64,000 bases of DNA from an uncultured Eubacteriales bacterium. Its GTDB lineage: Bacteria > Bacillota > Clostridia > Christensenellales > Aristaeellaceae. The DNA is taken from positions 1-64,000 of the forward strand of contig CADASK010000001.1 of NCBI GenBank assembly GCA_902790495.1, given 5' to 3'. Positions 38,088 through 47,320 of this stretch are shown piece by piece (position 1 is the first letter of the stretch; each line of letters starts with the position of its first letter). A program made the position numbers and the translations under genes. The notes beneath the pieces were generated by a model that was given only the letters and a program-made list of their open reading frames with translations, searched no databases and was not told where the DNA came from.

Positions 38088-38219
38088 GCATGCATGACTC
38101 ATTCCGCTCGTTGTGCATCCCACTCACGGGAATTGCCACATAGCGCATACTAAAGGCTTCAAGCATGGGGCGTATGTCCCAAGGCTCGGTTATCACGTTC
38201 ATTCAAGCCCCGAAGCGCT

Positions 38220-39482
38220 TTACTTCCGCACCTGACCATTCCCGTGGATCACGTACTTGTAGGTGCACATCTCCTCCAGGCCCATCGGCCCGCGGGCGTG
38301 CAGCCGCTGGGTGGAGATGCCCATCTCGCAGCCCAGCCCGAACTCACCGCCGTCGGTGAAGCGAGTGGACGCGTTGACGTAGACGGCGGCGGAATCCACC
38401 TGGGCGGTGAACAGGCGCGCTGCATCCTCGTCCGTGGTGATGATGGCCTCGCTGTGGTGGGTCGAGTGGGCGGCGATGTGGGCGATGGCCTCCTCGACGC
38501 TATCCACGACCTTCACGGCCAGGATGTAATCCAGGAATTCGGTGTCGAAGTCGCCCTCCTGGGCGGGTGTGCCGGGGATGACCGCGGCGGCACGGCTGTC
38601 CAGGCGCAGCTCGACGGGCGTAAGCTCCGCCTGTTCCCGTGCGGTAACGAGCCGCTCACGCAGCGCCGGCAGGAAGAAGGCAGCCACCGCGGAGTGCACC
38701 AGCAGCACCTCCTCGGCGTTGCACACGGAGGGACGGCTGCACTTCGCGTTTTCGATGATGTCCAGCGCCATCGCGAGATCAGCGGCCTGATCGACATACA
38801 CATGGCAGATGCCTGTGCCGGTCTCAATCACAGGCACGCAGGCCTGCTCAACACAGGCGCGGATCAGGCCCGCTCCGCCGCGCGGGATCAGCAGATCCAC
38901 CGTGCCGCTGGCCCGCATCAGCGCCGTGGCACTCTCCCGGGAGGGATCCTCCACCGGCAGGATGAGATCGGCGGACAGCCCGACGGAGGCCACCGCTTGC
39001 CGCAGGGCGTTCGCGATGGCGAGGTTGGAACGAATCGCTTCCTTGCCGCCCCGCAGAATGCAGGCGGAACCGCTCTTGAGGCATAGGGCCGCGGCATCGG
39101 AGGTGACGTTGGGCCGTGATTCATAGATGATGGCGATCACGCCCATGGCGACGGAAATCTTCTCGATGGTCAGCCCGTCGGCCCGCTCGGTCCGTTTCAG
39201 TGTGCGGCCCGTTGGGTCGGGCAGCGCGGCCACGGCGCGGACGCCCTCCGCCATGCCGCGGATGCGCGCCTCCGTCAGCGTGAGCCGGTCAATCATCACG
39301 GGGCTGATGCTCCCGCGGGCGGCCTCCACGTCCAGCCGGTTGGCCGCGAGAATCTCCGGCACAGCGCCCTCCAGCGCGTCCGCCATAGCCAGCAGGGCGG
39401 CGTTCTTTTTCTCTGTGGTCAGCAGGGGCAGATGGGCTTTGACCGCCCTCGCGCATTCAAACAATTCGGCTGTGGTGCGCAT
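38220..39482 (-). CDS. proA: Gamma-glutamyl phosphate reductase
   Basis: Second step of proline synthesis: NADPH reduction of glutamyl-5-phosphate to the semialdehyde. A 420-residue aldehyde-dehydrogenase-fold enzyme. [35 protein letters not shown] is the cofactor region; the catalytic cysteine is in [55 protein letters not shown] is the C-terminal signature. ATG at 39482 behind GAGGTG, 10 bp after the proB stop. Confidence 0.96.
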   Translation of the reverse strand: MRTTAELFECARAVKAHLPLLTTEKKNAALLAMADALEGAVPEILAANRLDVEAARGSISPVMIDRLTLTEARIRGMAEGVRAVAALPDPTGRTLKRTERADGLTIEKISVAMGVIAIIYESRPNVTSDAAALCLKSGSACILRGGKEAIRSNLAIANALRQAVASVGLSADLILPVEDPSRESATALMRASGTVDLLIPRGGAGLIRACVEQACVPVIETGTGICHVYVDQAADLAMALDIIENAKCSRPSVCNAEEVLLVHSAVAAFFLPALRERLVTAREQAELTPVELRLDSRAAAVIPGTPAQEGDFDTEFLDYILAVKVVDSVEEAIAHIAAHSTHHSEAIITTDEDAARLFTAQVDSAAVYVNASTRFTDGGEFGLGCEMGISTQRLHARGPMGLEEMCTYKYVIHGNGQVRK

Positions 39483-39492
39483 GCGTGACACC

Positions 39493-40260
39493 TCACTTCG
39501 CGGCGATGAACCGTGTTCCCACGTCTTTTCCGTCCACAATGTCATAGAGGATTTCGGGATTCTGCCCGGCGGCGATGACCAGGTCGATGCCGGCGGCGGT
39601 GACAATCTGCGCCGCGCGGAGCTTGGTCGCCATGCCGCCCGTGCCCAGGGAGGAAGCGCTGCCGCCGCCCAGCGCGAGGATCTCGGGCGTGAGGGCCTCC
39701 ACGCGGTGGATCAGCTGTGCGTCCGGGTGATCGTGGGGATCGGCGCTGTAGAGCCCCTCAATGTCGCTGAGAATCACCAGCAGCTCCGCCTGGGCGCAGG
39801 TAGCCACCAGAGCGGAGAGCGTGTCGTTGTCGCCGACGGAAATCTCATCGGTGGCCACGGTGTCGTTCTCGTTGATGATGGGCAGGATGCCCAGCTCCAG
39901 CAGGCGGAAGAGGGTGTTCTCGAGATGCGTTCTGCGCTCGGGATTGCTGAAGTCGTCGGCGGTCAGCAGCATCTGCGCCACGGTGTGGCTGTAGTGGCCG
40001 AAGAGCCGGTCATACTGGTACATCAGCTCGCACTGACCCACCGCGGCCGCCGCCTGACGTCCGGCCATATCCTGCGGGCGCTCCTTCAGGTTCATCTTGC
40101 CGGTGCCCAGACCGATGGCGCCAGAGGAGACGAGAATGATCTCGTGGCCCGCGTTCTTGACGTCGCTGAGCACGCGGCACAGGGCCTCGGAGCGGCGGAT
40201 GTTCAGCCGCCCGGAGGCGTGGGCGAGGGTGGATGTGCCGACCTTGATGACCATGCGCAT
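39493..40260 (-). CDS. proB: Glutamate 5-kinase, without PUA domain
   Basis: First step of proline synthesis: phosphorylation of glutamate. A 255-residue amino-acid-kinase fold with [11 protein letters not shown] at the N-terminus, [34 protein letters not shown] and [21 protein letters not shown]. coli ProB is 367 residues because of a C-terminal PUA domain; this form lacks it, as in several Bacillota. ATG at 40260 follows GGGGTG. Forms an operon with proA. Confidence 0.95.
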   Translation of the reverse strand: MRMVIKVGTSTLAHASGRLNIRRSEALCRVLSDVKNAGHEIILVSSGAIGLGTGKMNLKERPQDMAGRQAAAAVGQCELMYQYDRLFGHYSHTVAQMLLTADDFSNPERRTHLENTLFRLLELGILPIINENDTVATDEISVGDNDTLSALVATCAQAELLVILSDIEGLYSADPHDHPDAQLIHRVEALTPEILALGGGSASSLGTGGMATKLRAAQIVTAAGIDLVIAAGQNPEILYDIVDGKDVGTRFIAAK

Positions 40261-40327
40261 GGGATGTCACCCCTTTTCTTTCCAGGAGTTGAATGGATAC
40301 ACAGGCCGAGCAGCCGTTTGGCTTCCC

Positions 40328-41341
40328 TCAGAAGGGATCGTTTTCGTCGGCCACGGCCTGGGAGGTTCCGATGCCCAGGATCTCGGCGGCCTTGCGCGCG
40401 CTGGCGCGGTTGCCAAGCTTGTTCAGATCCTGGTTGATCTGCTTTCCTAAAAAGACCATGCAGGCGGACTGGCCGCCGTCCAGGTTGAAGGCGCTGACAC
40501 AGCCCAGCTCCCGCATCTTGTCCGCGAGCCAGGCGATATCCGTGCCCTTGGCGTCCTTTGTGCGCCCCTCGGCCAGCACAGCGATGTAGTGGCCGGGCTC
40601 CACCATGCCGATACCCACGCGCTGCGCCTTGCTGGAGGCGTATTTCTTCAGGGCAGCGCTGTTCATTTCGCCGTTCCGCACCAGTACAGGGCCGAAGGCG
40701 AGGACGTCCGTCGCGCCCATGTCGGCGTAGTCCTGGGCGGTGTGTTCGTCCGACCAGGCGACCTCCATCCGGCCGTCCGGGTACAGGGCCAGGTTGTCCA
40801 GATTCGGGAAGGGCCCCTTGTTGTGCGCGTAGGTGCGGGAGGAGAGGATCTGCCCGTCCCGCAGCAGGATGCCGACCTTCATCTTCTTGGCGATGCGCAT
40901 GTGCGCGAAATCGCCGTTTACCGCGAACACGGTCTTGTTCTCCCGGGCGATGCGGTAGGGATACTGCAGGGACTTCATGCGGCTGGCCGGATTGTGGGCG
41001 ATCATATGGAACAGCTCGCCCTTCGCGGCCCAGATTTCCGCCTCATACCACATCAGTTTCGGCTTGTCGCTGGTGCGCCGATCGATGGCGATGCGCAGGG
41101 TCTCGCTGCAGTAGCGCCAGATGCCCGCCGCGTCGTCCTGGTAGATGAATTCGCCCTCATCCAAAAATCCCGAAGCGTTCAGTTCGGGAAAGTCAGCGGT
41201 ATCGGGGAGAAGCACGTCCTCCGTCAGCAGATCATCCGCTCCTTCGGCGAGGACAGTCTGCGGGCATAACACGCAGAGGCAGATCAGCGACAGAGACACC
41301 GCGCACAGAAGCGCTTGTGCAAGAGTGCGGCAGAACCGCAT
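40328..41341 (-). CDS. Exported phosphodiester glycosidase (NAGPA) family protein
   Basis: A 337-residue exported protein with signal peptide (LAQALLCAVSLSLICLCVLCPQTVLA, cleavage after VLA). The NAGPA domain (about 120-310) shows NKTVFAVNGDFAH, DVLAFGPVLVRNGEM, RVGIGMVEPGHYIAVLAEGR and the end motif SAFNLDGGQSACMVF. The family removes sugars from phosphodiester-linked glycans; in Gram-positives a role in wall teichoic acid or exopolymer turnover is suspected. ATG at 41341 starts 3 bp after purC behind GGAGG, so the genes are co-transcribed, though functionally unrelated. Confidence 0.85.
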   Translation of the reverse strand: MRFCRTLAQALLCAVSLSLICLCVLCPQTVLAEGADDLLTEDVLLPDTADFPELNASGFLDEGEFIYQDDAAGIWRYCSETLRIAIDRRTSDKPKLMWYEAEIWAAKGELFHMIAHNPASRMKSLQYPYRIARENKTVFAVNGDFAHMRIAKKMKVGILLRDGQILSSRTYAHNKGPFPNLDNLALYPDGRMEVAWSDEHTAQDYADMGATDVLAFGPVLVRNGEMNSAALKKYASSKAQRVGIGMVEPGHYIAVLAEGRTKDAKGTDIAWLADKMRELGCVSAFNLDGGQSACMVFLGKQINQDLNKLGNRASARKAAEILGIGTSQAVADENDPF

Positions 41342-41344
41342 CGG

Positions 41345-42058
41345 TCATTCCTCCATCCCCATCATACGGTGCAGCAGCTCCTGGTAGGCCTGCTCGGCGC
41401 CGCCGATGTCCCGGCGGAAGCAGTCGATGTCCAGGCGCTCGTGGGTCTTGGCATCCCAGAAGCGGGCCACGTCGGGCGTGATTTCGTCCGCGACGAGAAT
41501 CTTACCCTCGAAGCGGCCGAATTCCAGTGAAAAATCGATCAGCTCGATGTCGATGGCCTTCATGTAGCTGGCGATGATGTCGTTCACCTTCAGCGCTATC
41601 TCGGTGACCGTCTCCATCTCCTGGCGCGTCGCATAGCGCATCGCGAGGATGTGGGTCATGTTGATCAGCGGATCGTCGATGGCGTTGTGGATGTTGAACT
41701 CCACGATGGGCGGGTCCATGACCCAGCCTTCCTCCACGCCCAGGCGGTCACACAGGCTGCCTGCGGCGCGGTTGCGCACCTTGACGCTCACGGGAAGCAT
41801 ATCACAGCGCCAGATCAGGCTCTGGCGGCTGTCCAGCTGTTCGATGTAATGATTGTCGACACCGTTCTGGCTCAGCAGATTGAAAAAAGTGCGGGACACC
41901 GCATTGTTGACTTCGCCTTTGCCCAGAATGCGGCCGCGCTTGAGACCGTGAAAAGCCATGGCTTCATCCTTGAAATAGATGACAGCCTTCTTGGGATCGT
42001 CGGTAGCGTAGATGCGCTTGCTCCTTCCGTCACGGATCAGCTCTCCCGTTTGAAGCAT
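41345..42058 (-). CDS. purC: SAICAR synthetase (phosphoribosylaminoimidazole-succinocarboxamide synthase)
   Basis: Purine synthesis: CAIR plus aspartate and ATP to SAICAR. 237 residues, the usual length of the bacterial enzyme. It shows IRDGRSKRIYATDDP, ILGKGEVNNAVSRTFFNLL, MLPVSVKVRNRAAGSLCDRLGV, and LIDFSLEFGRFEGKILVADEITPDVARFWD. ATG at 42058 follows AAAGGAGG. First gene of purC-NAGPA-proBA; only purC itself belongs to the purine pathway. Confidence 0.96.
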   Translation of the reverse strand: MLQTGELIRDGRSKRIYATDDPKKAVIYFKDEAMAFHGLKRGRILGKGEVNNAVSRTFFNLLSQNGVDNHYIEQLDSRQSLIWRCDMLPVSVKVRNRAAGSLCDRLGVEEGWVMDPPIVEFNIHNAIDDPLINMTHILAMRYATRQEMETVTEIALKVNDIIASYMKAIDIELIDFSLEFGRFEGKILVADEITPDVARFWDAKTHERLDIDCFRRDIGGAEQAYQELLHRMMGMEE

Positions 42059-42093
42059 ACGCGCCCTCCTTTGATTGGTTCAAGAACACGAAC

Positions 42094-42122
42094 ATTGTAC
42101 CAGATTTTGCACGATGGGGCAA
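42094..42122 (-). promoter_or_regulatory. Promoter of purC
   Basis: Minus strand: TTGCCC (42117-42122), 17 bp, TACAAT (42094-42099) with TGG extension. The leader is about 30 nt, too short for a purine riboswitch. Confidence 0.75.
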
Positions 42123-42221
42123 GATGGATGATTCTTCGCATTTTTCTTCCAGGATGGACAACTGACACCATTCGCAAGGTTTTTTCCGCAAAAATCAATC
42201 CGAACATTTGCCTTTGAACCC

Positions 42222-42250
42222 TTGCGGGACAGCGCCTCAAAGGCTATAAT
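42222..42250 (+). promoter_or_regulatory. Promoter of xpt
   Basis: TTGCGG (42222-42227), 17 bp, TATAAT (42245-42250). The 50-nt leader has a small GGGCTT/AAGCCC hairpin but no purine riboswitch. Confidence 0.75.
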
Positions 42251-42307
42251 AGATGCGAAAGAGGGCTTGACGGAAAGCCCGAAGACGGCAGAAGCGGGAG
42301 GTGGCCT

Positions 42308-42883
42308 ATGGAGGCGCTGAAGGAAGCGATACGCAGCCGCGGCATCGGCATCGGGGACGACATTGTGAAGGTGGATTCCTTCCTCAACCATAAGATCGAC
42401 GTGAAGCTTTCCACAGAGATGGGCAAGGCGATTCACGAGGCGTTCAAGGACGACAAGGTGGACTGCGTGCTGACGGTGGAGGCCAGCGGCATCGCGGTGG
42501 CCATCACGACGGCGCAAGCCTTCGGCGGCATTCCCGTGGTCTTCGCGAAGAAGGGCAACCACGTCAACGTGGGCAACGATGTCTACGCGGCGGATGTCTA
42601 CTCCTTCACCCATAAGCAGCTCAACAGCATCCGCGTGAGCCGCTCCTTCCTGCCGGCCGGAACGCGGGTGCTCATCGTCGATGATTTCCTGGCCAACGGC
42701 GAGGCGATCGAAGGCCTGCGGAACATCATCAACCAAGCCGGCGCGGTGCTGGTCGGCGCGGCGGTCTGCGTGGAGAAGGGCTTCCAGCCCGGCGGACAAC
42801 GCCTGCGTGAGCAGGGGGTCAAGGTGGTTTCCCTTGCCATCGTCGACGCGATCCGCGACGGCGAGATTGTCCTCAGAGACTGA
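42308..42883 (+). CDS. xpt: Xanthine phosphoribosyltransferase
   Basis: Salvage of xanthine to XMP with PRPP. 191 residues, matching B. subtilis Xpt. The N-terminal SFLNHKIDVKL, VEASGIAVAITTAQAFGGIPVVFAKK (base region), the PRPP loop VLIVDDFLANGEAIEGL and VEKGFQPGGQRL are typical. ATG at 42308 follows GGAGGT. Divergent from purC; both ends of purine metabolism share this intergenic region. Confidence 0.96.
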   Translation: MEALKEAIRSRGIGIGDDIVKVDSFLNHKIDVKLSTEMGKAIHEAFKDDKVDCVLTVEASGIAVAITTAQAFGGIPVVFAKKGNHVNVGNDVYAADVYSFTHKQLNSIRVSRSFLPAGTRVLIVDDFLANGEAIEGLRNIINQAGAVLVGAAVCVEKGFQPGGQRLREQGVKVVSLAIVDAIRDGEIVLRD

Positions 42884-42907
42884 CCCGTTTTCCCGATAAT
42901 CAAACAT

Positions 42908-42948
42908 AAGCCCCCGGTTCAGGTGGATTGGCCTGAAGCCGGGGGCTT
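42908..42948 (+). terminator. Terminator of xpt
   Basis: Perfect 10-bp outer arms AAGCCCCCGG and CCGGGGGCTT, with an inner CAGG/CCTG pairing, then TTTTTCTG. Confidence 0.93.
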
Positions 42949-42958
42949 TTTCTGTTGA

Positions 42959-43903
42959 TCAAACAGGCTCCTGCAGGAAGGCTTCAATGCTCAGGCCTTC
43001 GCCGCTGTCCAGCCGCCGTGTGCCGGGCAGGCGCAGGGCGTCCGAGACGAGACCGTCGTCCGCGAAATCTACGCTGCCTGCGGCGATACGTCCGCTCCAC
43101 TCGGCGTAGCCCTGTGGATGGAGGCATTCGTCCGCATTGCAGCCCATGAACCAGGCCTTCGCGTGCTCACGCCAGGGTCTCGCCAGGTACACCGTTCCCT
43201 CCGGCACATTCTCACCGCGGATCGCGCAGCGGTGGAAGACGTAGCCGTACCGCTGGCCCTCCGGCGTGCTCGGGGCAGCGATATAGCAGGGATCCTCAGG
43301 CCGCCTGCTTCGCCTGACATCGCGTATGATCAGCTCGCATTCCTCGAACCAGGCCGCCGCGCCGCCGAAGATGAAGTCGATGCTGCCCGTGATTTCACAA
43401 TGGCGATAGACCTGGCGTCCGGGTGTGCGCGGGGCAAACTGCTTCGGGCCGATGAAGCCCCGGGGCTCCACCTCTTTGGGCGGCAGCGGGGCGGTGAAGA
43501 GGGTGTCCTGCGCGCCGATCAGTCTGCAGTCCTCCGCCAGGAGATGATCGCCCTCGGCGTAGAGCGCGATGGCCTGGCCAACCTCTTCCGTGGGCGCGGC
43601 TTCGTTGACGATGGTGAGATTCCGGAGCGTCACGTGATCCGCGTCTGTGCGAAGTGTCGCCGTGCGGAAGGTGCCGCGCTTGAAACCGTCCTCCAGGATC
43701 TCCTTCGCGCCGCAGGAATTAGTGATGCGCGTCTCGCCGTCTGCGGCTCCCTGCAGAACGGTGTTCGGGCGAGCGAGCACCACCTGCTCATGGATCGTTC
43801 CCTCGGGCAGCGCCACGGTGAGGGGCGCGCTGTCCATCGGCAGGCTGTCCAGAAATGCCTGAAGGCTGCCTTCGCCGCTCCAGTGCAGTGCTCGTTCCGT
43901 CAT
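42959..43903 (-). CDS. Pectinesterase (CE8) family protein, no signal peptide
   Basis: A 314-residue right-handed beta-helix enzyme that de-esterifies pectin. Family motifs: QAIAL, the catalytic AQDTLF (first Asp), GSIDFIFGGA (second Asp) and VYLARPWREHAKAWFMGC (Arg/Trp). There is no signal peptide, so it would act on imported oligogalacturonides, or on a different sugar ester. ATG at 43903 overlaps the addB stop (ATGA), with AGGAAGG inside the end of addB. No pectin transporter or lyase is in the window. Confidence 0.88.
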   Translation of the reverse strand: MTERALHWSGEGSLQAFLDSLPMDSAPLTVALPEGTIHEQVVLARPNTVLQGAADGETRITNSCGAKEILEDGFKRGTFRTATLRTDADHVTLRNLTIVNEAAPTEEVGQAIALYAEGDHLLAEDCRLIGAQDTLFTAPLPPKEVEPRGFIGPKQFAPRTPGRQVYRHCEITGSIDFIFGGAAAWFEECELIIRDVRRSRRPEDPCYIAAPSTPEGQRYGYVFHRCAIRGENVPEGTVYLARPWREHAKAWFMGCNADECLHPQGYAEWSGRIAAGSVDFADDGLVSDALRLPGTRRLDSGEGLSIEAFLQEPV

Positions 43904-46900
43904 GTGTATCCTTCCTGTTCCGAAGCGTCGTTTGATGCTTCAAAGGTTGTGCCGATAAGCTCCTGCCACACCTCGGACCGGTCGCCCTTCTCCAGCTCGC
44001 GGGGCTTGCCGCCGGGCAGGCGGGGATCCCGGCCGCAGACCAGGGAGACGGGGCAGTGGTCGCAGGCCGTCCATTCGCCGATCTTGGCCGGGGAGATGTC
44101 GATCTCACCCTGGCGGATGCGGTCAGCCAGGGCGGAGGCTGTCTCCGTGGCGTGGCGCATGAGCTGGCGCATGCCCTCCGGATCAGCGGCCAGGGCATTC
44201 TTGGCGACGCTGCCATCAGCCTTGAAGATGGGGCAATCCAGCACCTGACCGCCCTTCTCGGTGCCGTCCAGCGCCTTCACCACCTGCTTATCCGCCACCA
44301 CAACGCCGCTCAGGCGCATCTGAGCGCTGACGTCCCGGGCGATCTCCTGCTCATCCTCGCTGTCGGTCTCCACAAGGGGATCGGTGACGATAAAGTAGAA
44401 GGCGCCCGCGGCCTCGCCCTGCGGATAGCCCTGGAAGGCGGCTTCGAGGTAGAGCAGCAGCTGCAGCTGCAGGCCGTGCTGGATGCGCACAGGATCAAGC
44501 CGCTGGCTGCCGGACTTGTAGTCGATGACAGAGAGCCAGACCCGGTCTCCGTCGCGGAAGGCGTCCACCCGGTCGATCACGCCCTGCAGGGCAATGCGCG
44601 CGCCGCTGTCCAGCACCAGGGTGACAGGCGGCAGCTCGCCGTTCTCACCGAAGCGAACCTCCGCGCCGACGGTGACAAACTGCCCGCGCTTCATCTGCTC
44701 GGTGAGGCTGTGGGCGGCCCTGCGGACCGTGCGCACGTATTCCTCCGCCAGGGAGCGGCTCATGGCGTCCTCATCCAGCGGGCCGTCCGCCCAGGTCTCC
44801 CTGGCCGGGCCGAGGGCGTCGTCCACCAGCCGGTCGATGCAGGCGTCGGGCACGTTGGGCCAGCCATTCTCCTTAGAGGCTGCGCGCACAAAGCGCTCCA
44901 GCACCGCGTGGAAGAAGGTGCCCTTCTCGTCCGCGTGGAAGGTGAAGTCCGGCCGCTCCGTGGGCTTGAGGCCATGCTGGACGAAATACCGGTAGGGGCA
45001 TTGGGCAAAGGTTTCCAGCCGGGTGATGGAGACCGCGTCCTGCTGGTAGAGCACAGCGGCCTGGCCCTTCCGGATGGCCTTGGCCTCCACACGCGCCCAC
45101 AGGCCGGAGAGAATCATATCGGCCCGGTCGTGCCAGGCGGGATCAAACCAGAGCCTGCGCAGGGCCTCCAGCCATTCGCCGCTGGGCGGCCCGGAACGGC
45201 CGTCGGCGCACTGGCGCAGCATCACGGCCAGGGTTTCCAGCGCAGTGTGCGGGGACAGCGGCTGCTGGGCCGCGGCCGATACACCGCCTGTCACGCGGAC
45301 AGAGGGGAACAGCGCGCGCAGCGAGGTCAGCAGGGTGCTCTCCCGCAGGGCTTCGCCCGCCGTGCCGCCACCCGAGAAGGTGAGCAGGAGATGGCCGGAG
45401 GGCAGGGTCATCGCGCGGTAGAAATCCATCTGCCGCAGGGACGCGCGCTCCTCGCGGGTCATGCCCACAGGCAGGCCGCCGATGTCCTGCGCAAACTGTT
45501 CGCGCTCGTGCTCGGACAGCAGGCTGTCGACGGGGGAGGCCGTCACGCCGTCCTGCATGCCCACAAGGATCAGCGCATCGATTTTGCCCGTCATCAGGTG
45601 GCCGGCCTCGCCGACGGCGACCGTGTCCCCGGAGGGCGGCAGCGTGGCGATCCTCGCGCCGTTCAGGCCGCCCTCGAGGAGGCGGGGCAGCTCCTTCATG
45701 GCGACGCGGCGACTGCCCAGGAGCGCGTGCATCTGGTCGAGCAGGCCGATGAGCAGCTGCCAGATCTGCCGGTTCTGCGCGGCCTCCGTCAGCATGCCGC
45801 GCCGGATCAGCTCGTCCTCGGTCTGCAGCAGGCGTTCATAGGCGCCGCAGGTGTTCAGATAGGTGTAGAGGGCCTCCATGGAGGCAGTGGCGTTCTTTGC
45901 GGTGCGAAGCTGCTCCTGCAGGGCGGTCATCGGCGCGGTCAGCGCCTGGCGCAGCGGCTCCATGTCCTCCGCGTCGTCCCCGCGGGTAAAGGGCTTGCGC
46001 CACTTGGCCCGGCTGATGCCGTTGCTCAGCGCGTAGTTTTCCAGCCTTGCGATATCATCGCCCCGAACGGGCGAAAAGCCGCTCTTGAGCGCCAGCAGCA
46101 CATCCTCCTGCTCCCAGCCGCCGCACACGCTGCGCACCGAGCCGACCAGGAAACGGCAGAGGCCGTGGCGCAGGGCCGCGTCCTTGCGGCTGAGAAAGTG
46201 AGGGATGCCCATCGCCGTGAGCGTCTGGTCGAGAATGCCCTCCATCTCGCCCGGCTGGGCGTAGGCGACCGCCATGCGCTCCCAGGGCATGCCGCTCTCG
46301 TGCCAGGCGCGCAGGCTTGCGGCGGCCGCGGCGGCTTCCTCGTAGGGGTTCGGCGCGATGTGGATGGCAATGGCGTCCGAAGCCCCGTCGTAGGGCACAC
46401 AGCGCACCGCGAACAGGTGGCGCTCCAGGTGACGCAGGGCCTCGTTCCGGTTGATCTCAGGCTGGCGATAGCGCAGCCGTGTCGGGATGCCGGCGCTCTG
46501 CAGCGTGTCCGACAGGCGGCTGGCCGTGCGCCTCTGCGCGTAGAAGATGGGCCTGTCGCTCGCGGAGTCCATGGTCAGGGCCACGGTGACGCTCTCGGCC
46601 TGCAGGGCCATGCCGGCCAGCAGCCGCGCGGTGTCGGGCTGGATCACGTCGAAGCCGGCCACGAAGACCGCCATGCCCTCAAACAGCCTGGCATAGGCAA
46701 GGCGCTGCAGCTGATCCTCCAGGTGGGCGGGGGAGTCGGTGAAGCGTCCCTCGATCACCTGCAGATACGCCTGCCAGATGAGCCCGATATCCCGTAGCTT
46801 TTCCCTGGCGGCGCCGGCGCGCTGCTTCCCGGCCCAATCGAGCAGCAGCTCAGGACGGAGCATCGCCTTCTCCATATCGGAAAGCAGCGCGCTGAGCCTG

Positions 46901-47253
46901 TCTGGCAGACTCGGCTGACGGGCGACCCGGCGGTAATAGTGAAGCTCCTCCTCCACATCCATCAGCGCCTGGGCGATGGCCATGGCACGGCCGCGGTCAT
47001 CCAGGACGGGCAGAGCGCCGCCGCCGGCCCGCTCGCGGATCAGCCTGTCCAGCCTGCGCGGGGACATCACATCCAAATCCATCAGACCGGGCAGCTGCAA
47101 GCCCTCGATCAGCTCGCGTTCTGCCTGCAGGGTATACTGCTCCGGCACCAGCACGGCCACGCGGATGCCCTGCTCCCGCTTGGCGCGGACATCCTCCAGC
47201 AGGCAGGGGAGCGTCTGCGCGGCACGGATGCCTAACAGATCAACGGTGACCAT
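43900..47253 (-). CDS. addB: ATP-dependent helicase/nuclease subunit B (AddB), without P-loop
   Basis: The second subunit of the AddAB double-strand-break resection enzyme, 1117 residues. The C-terminal RecB-like nuclease has VIDYKSG (catalytic D and K), with the Fe-S cluster cysteines as one Cys in FAQCPYRYF and three in CDHCPVSLVC. The UvrD-like N-terminal region contains VAVLVPEQYTLQAERELIE. The position normally held by a Walker A motif (GRAGSGKT type) reads LLGIRAAQTL, so ATP binding seems lost. ATG at 47253 behind GGAGGT is preferred to 47274. addA is not in the window. The 3' end overlaps the pectinesterase gene. Confidence 0.9.
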   Translation of the reverse strand: MVTVDLLGIRAAQTLPCLLEDVRAKREQGIRVAVLVPEQYTLQAERELIEGLQLPGLMDLDVMSPRRLDRLIRERAGGGALPVLDDRGRAMAIAQALMDVEEELHYYRRVARQPSLPDRLSALLSDMEKAMLRPELLLDWAGKQRAGAAREKLRDIGLIWQAYLQVIEGRFTDSPAHLEDQLQRLAYARLFEGMAVFVAGFDVIQPDTARLLAGMALQAESVTVALTMDSASDRPIFYAQRRTASRLSDTLQSAGIPTRLRYRQPEINRNEALRHLERHLFAVRCVPYDGASDAIAIHIAPNPYEEAAAAAASLRAWHESGMPWERMAVAYAQPGEMEGILDQTLTAMGIPHFLSRKDAALRHGLCRFLVGSVRSVCGGWEQEDVLLALKSGFSPVRGDDIARLENYALSNGISRAKWRKPFTRGDDAEDMEPLRQALTAPMTALQEQLRTAKNATASMEALYTYLNTCGAYERLLQTEDELIRRGMLTEAAQNRQIWQLLIGLLDQMHALLGSRRVAMKELPRLLEGGLNGARIATLPPSGDTVAVGEAGHLMTGKIDALILVGMQDGVTASPVDSLLSEHEREQFAQDIGGLPVGMTREERASLRQMDFYRAMTLPSGHLLLTFSGGGTAGEALRESTLLTSLRALFPSVRVTGGVSAAAQQPLSPHTALETLAVMLRQCADGRSGPPSGEWLEALRRLWFDPAWHDRADMILSGLWARVEAKAIRKGQAAVLYQQDAVSITRLETFAQCPYRYFVQHGLKPTERPDFTFHADEKGTFFHAVLERFVRAASKENGWPNVPDACIDRLVDDALGPARETWADGPLDEDAMSRSLAEEYVRTVRRAAHSLTEQMKRGQFVTVGAEVRFGENGELPPVTLVLDSGARIALQGVIDRVDAFRDGDRVWLSVIDYKSGSQRLDPVRIQHGLQLQLLLYLEAAFQGYPQGEAAGAFYFIVTDPLVETDSEDEQEIARDVSAQMRLSGVVVADKQVVKALDGTEKGGQVLDCPIFKADGSVAKNALAADPEGMRQLMRHATETASALADRIRQGEIDISPAKIGEWTACDHCPVSLVCGRDPRLPGGKPRELEKGDRSEVWQELIGTTFEASNDASEQEGYT

Positions 47254-47292
47254 GGGCTTCACCTCCGCCGTCATCTCATGTCTTTAAGAAAA

Positions 47293-47314
47293 GGCTGAGT
47301 GTCTCCACCCAGCC
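47293..47314 (-). terminator. Terminator between the uridine-kinase-like gene and addB
   Basis: Minus-strand stem GGCTGGGT / ACTCAGCC (one G-U pair) with 6-nt loop, then TTTTCTT. Only 7 bp past the stop codon. Confidence 0.7.
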
Positions 47315-47320
47315 GGTTGA

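Larger units (their letters stand above)
37706..38219. other. 514-bp gene-free region with several hairpins
   Basis: Between rnj and proA, both minus strand. It holds the rnj promoter and long leader at the left, the 38056 terminator, a perfect 9-bp hairpin with arms CCAGGACAC and GTGTCCTGG (37995-38022), and overlapping short repeats (CTTCCCA ... TGGGAAG, 37972-37993 area). No open frame with a ribosome site or a recognisable product was seen, and no known riboswitch. Confidence 0.6.

Noticed and set aside
37960..38202. 80-codon minus-strand frame in the gene-free region
   Set aside because: It runs through the proA terminator hairpin, has no ribosome site and no recognisable product.
42059..42307. 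Purine riboswitch between purC and xpt
   Set aside because: Both leaders are short (about 30 and 50 nt from the promoters), and the conserved purine aptamer core was not seen.
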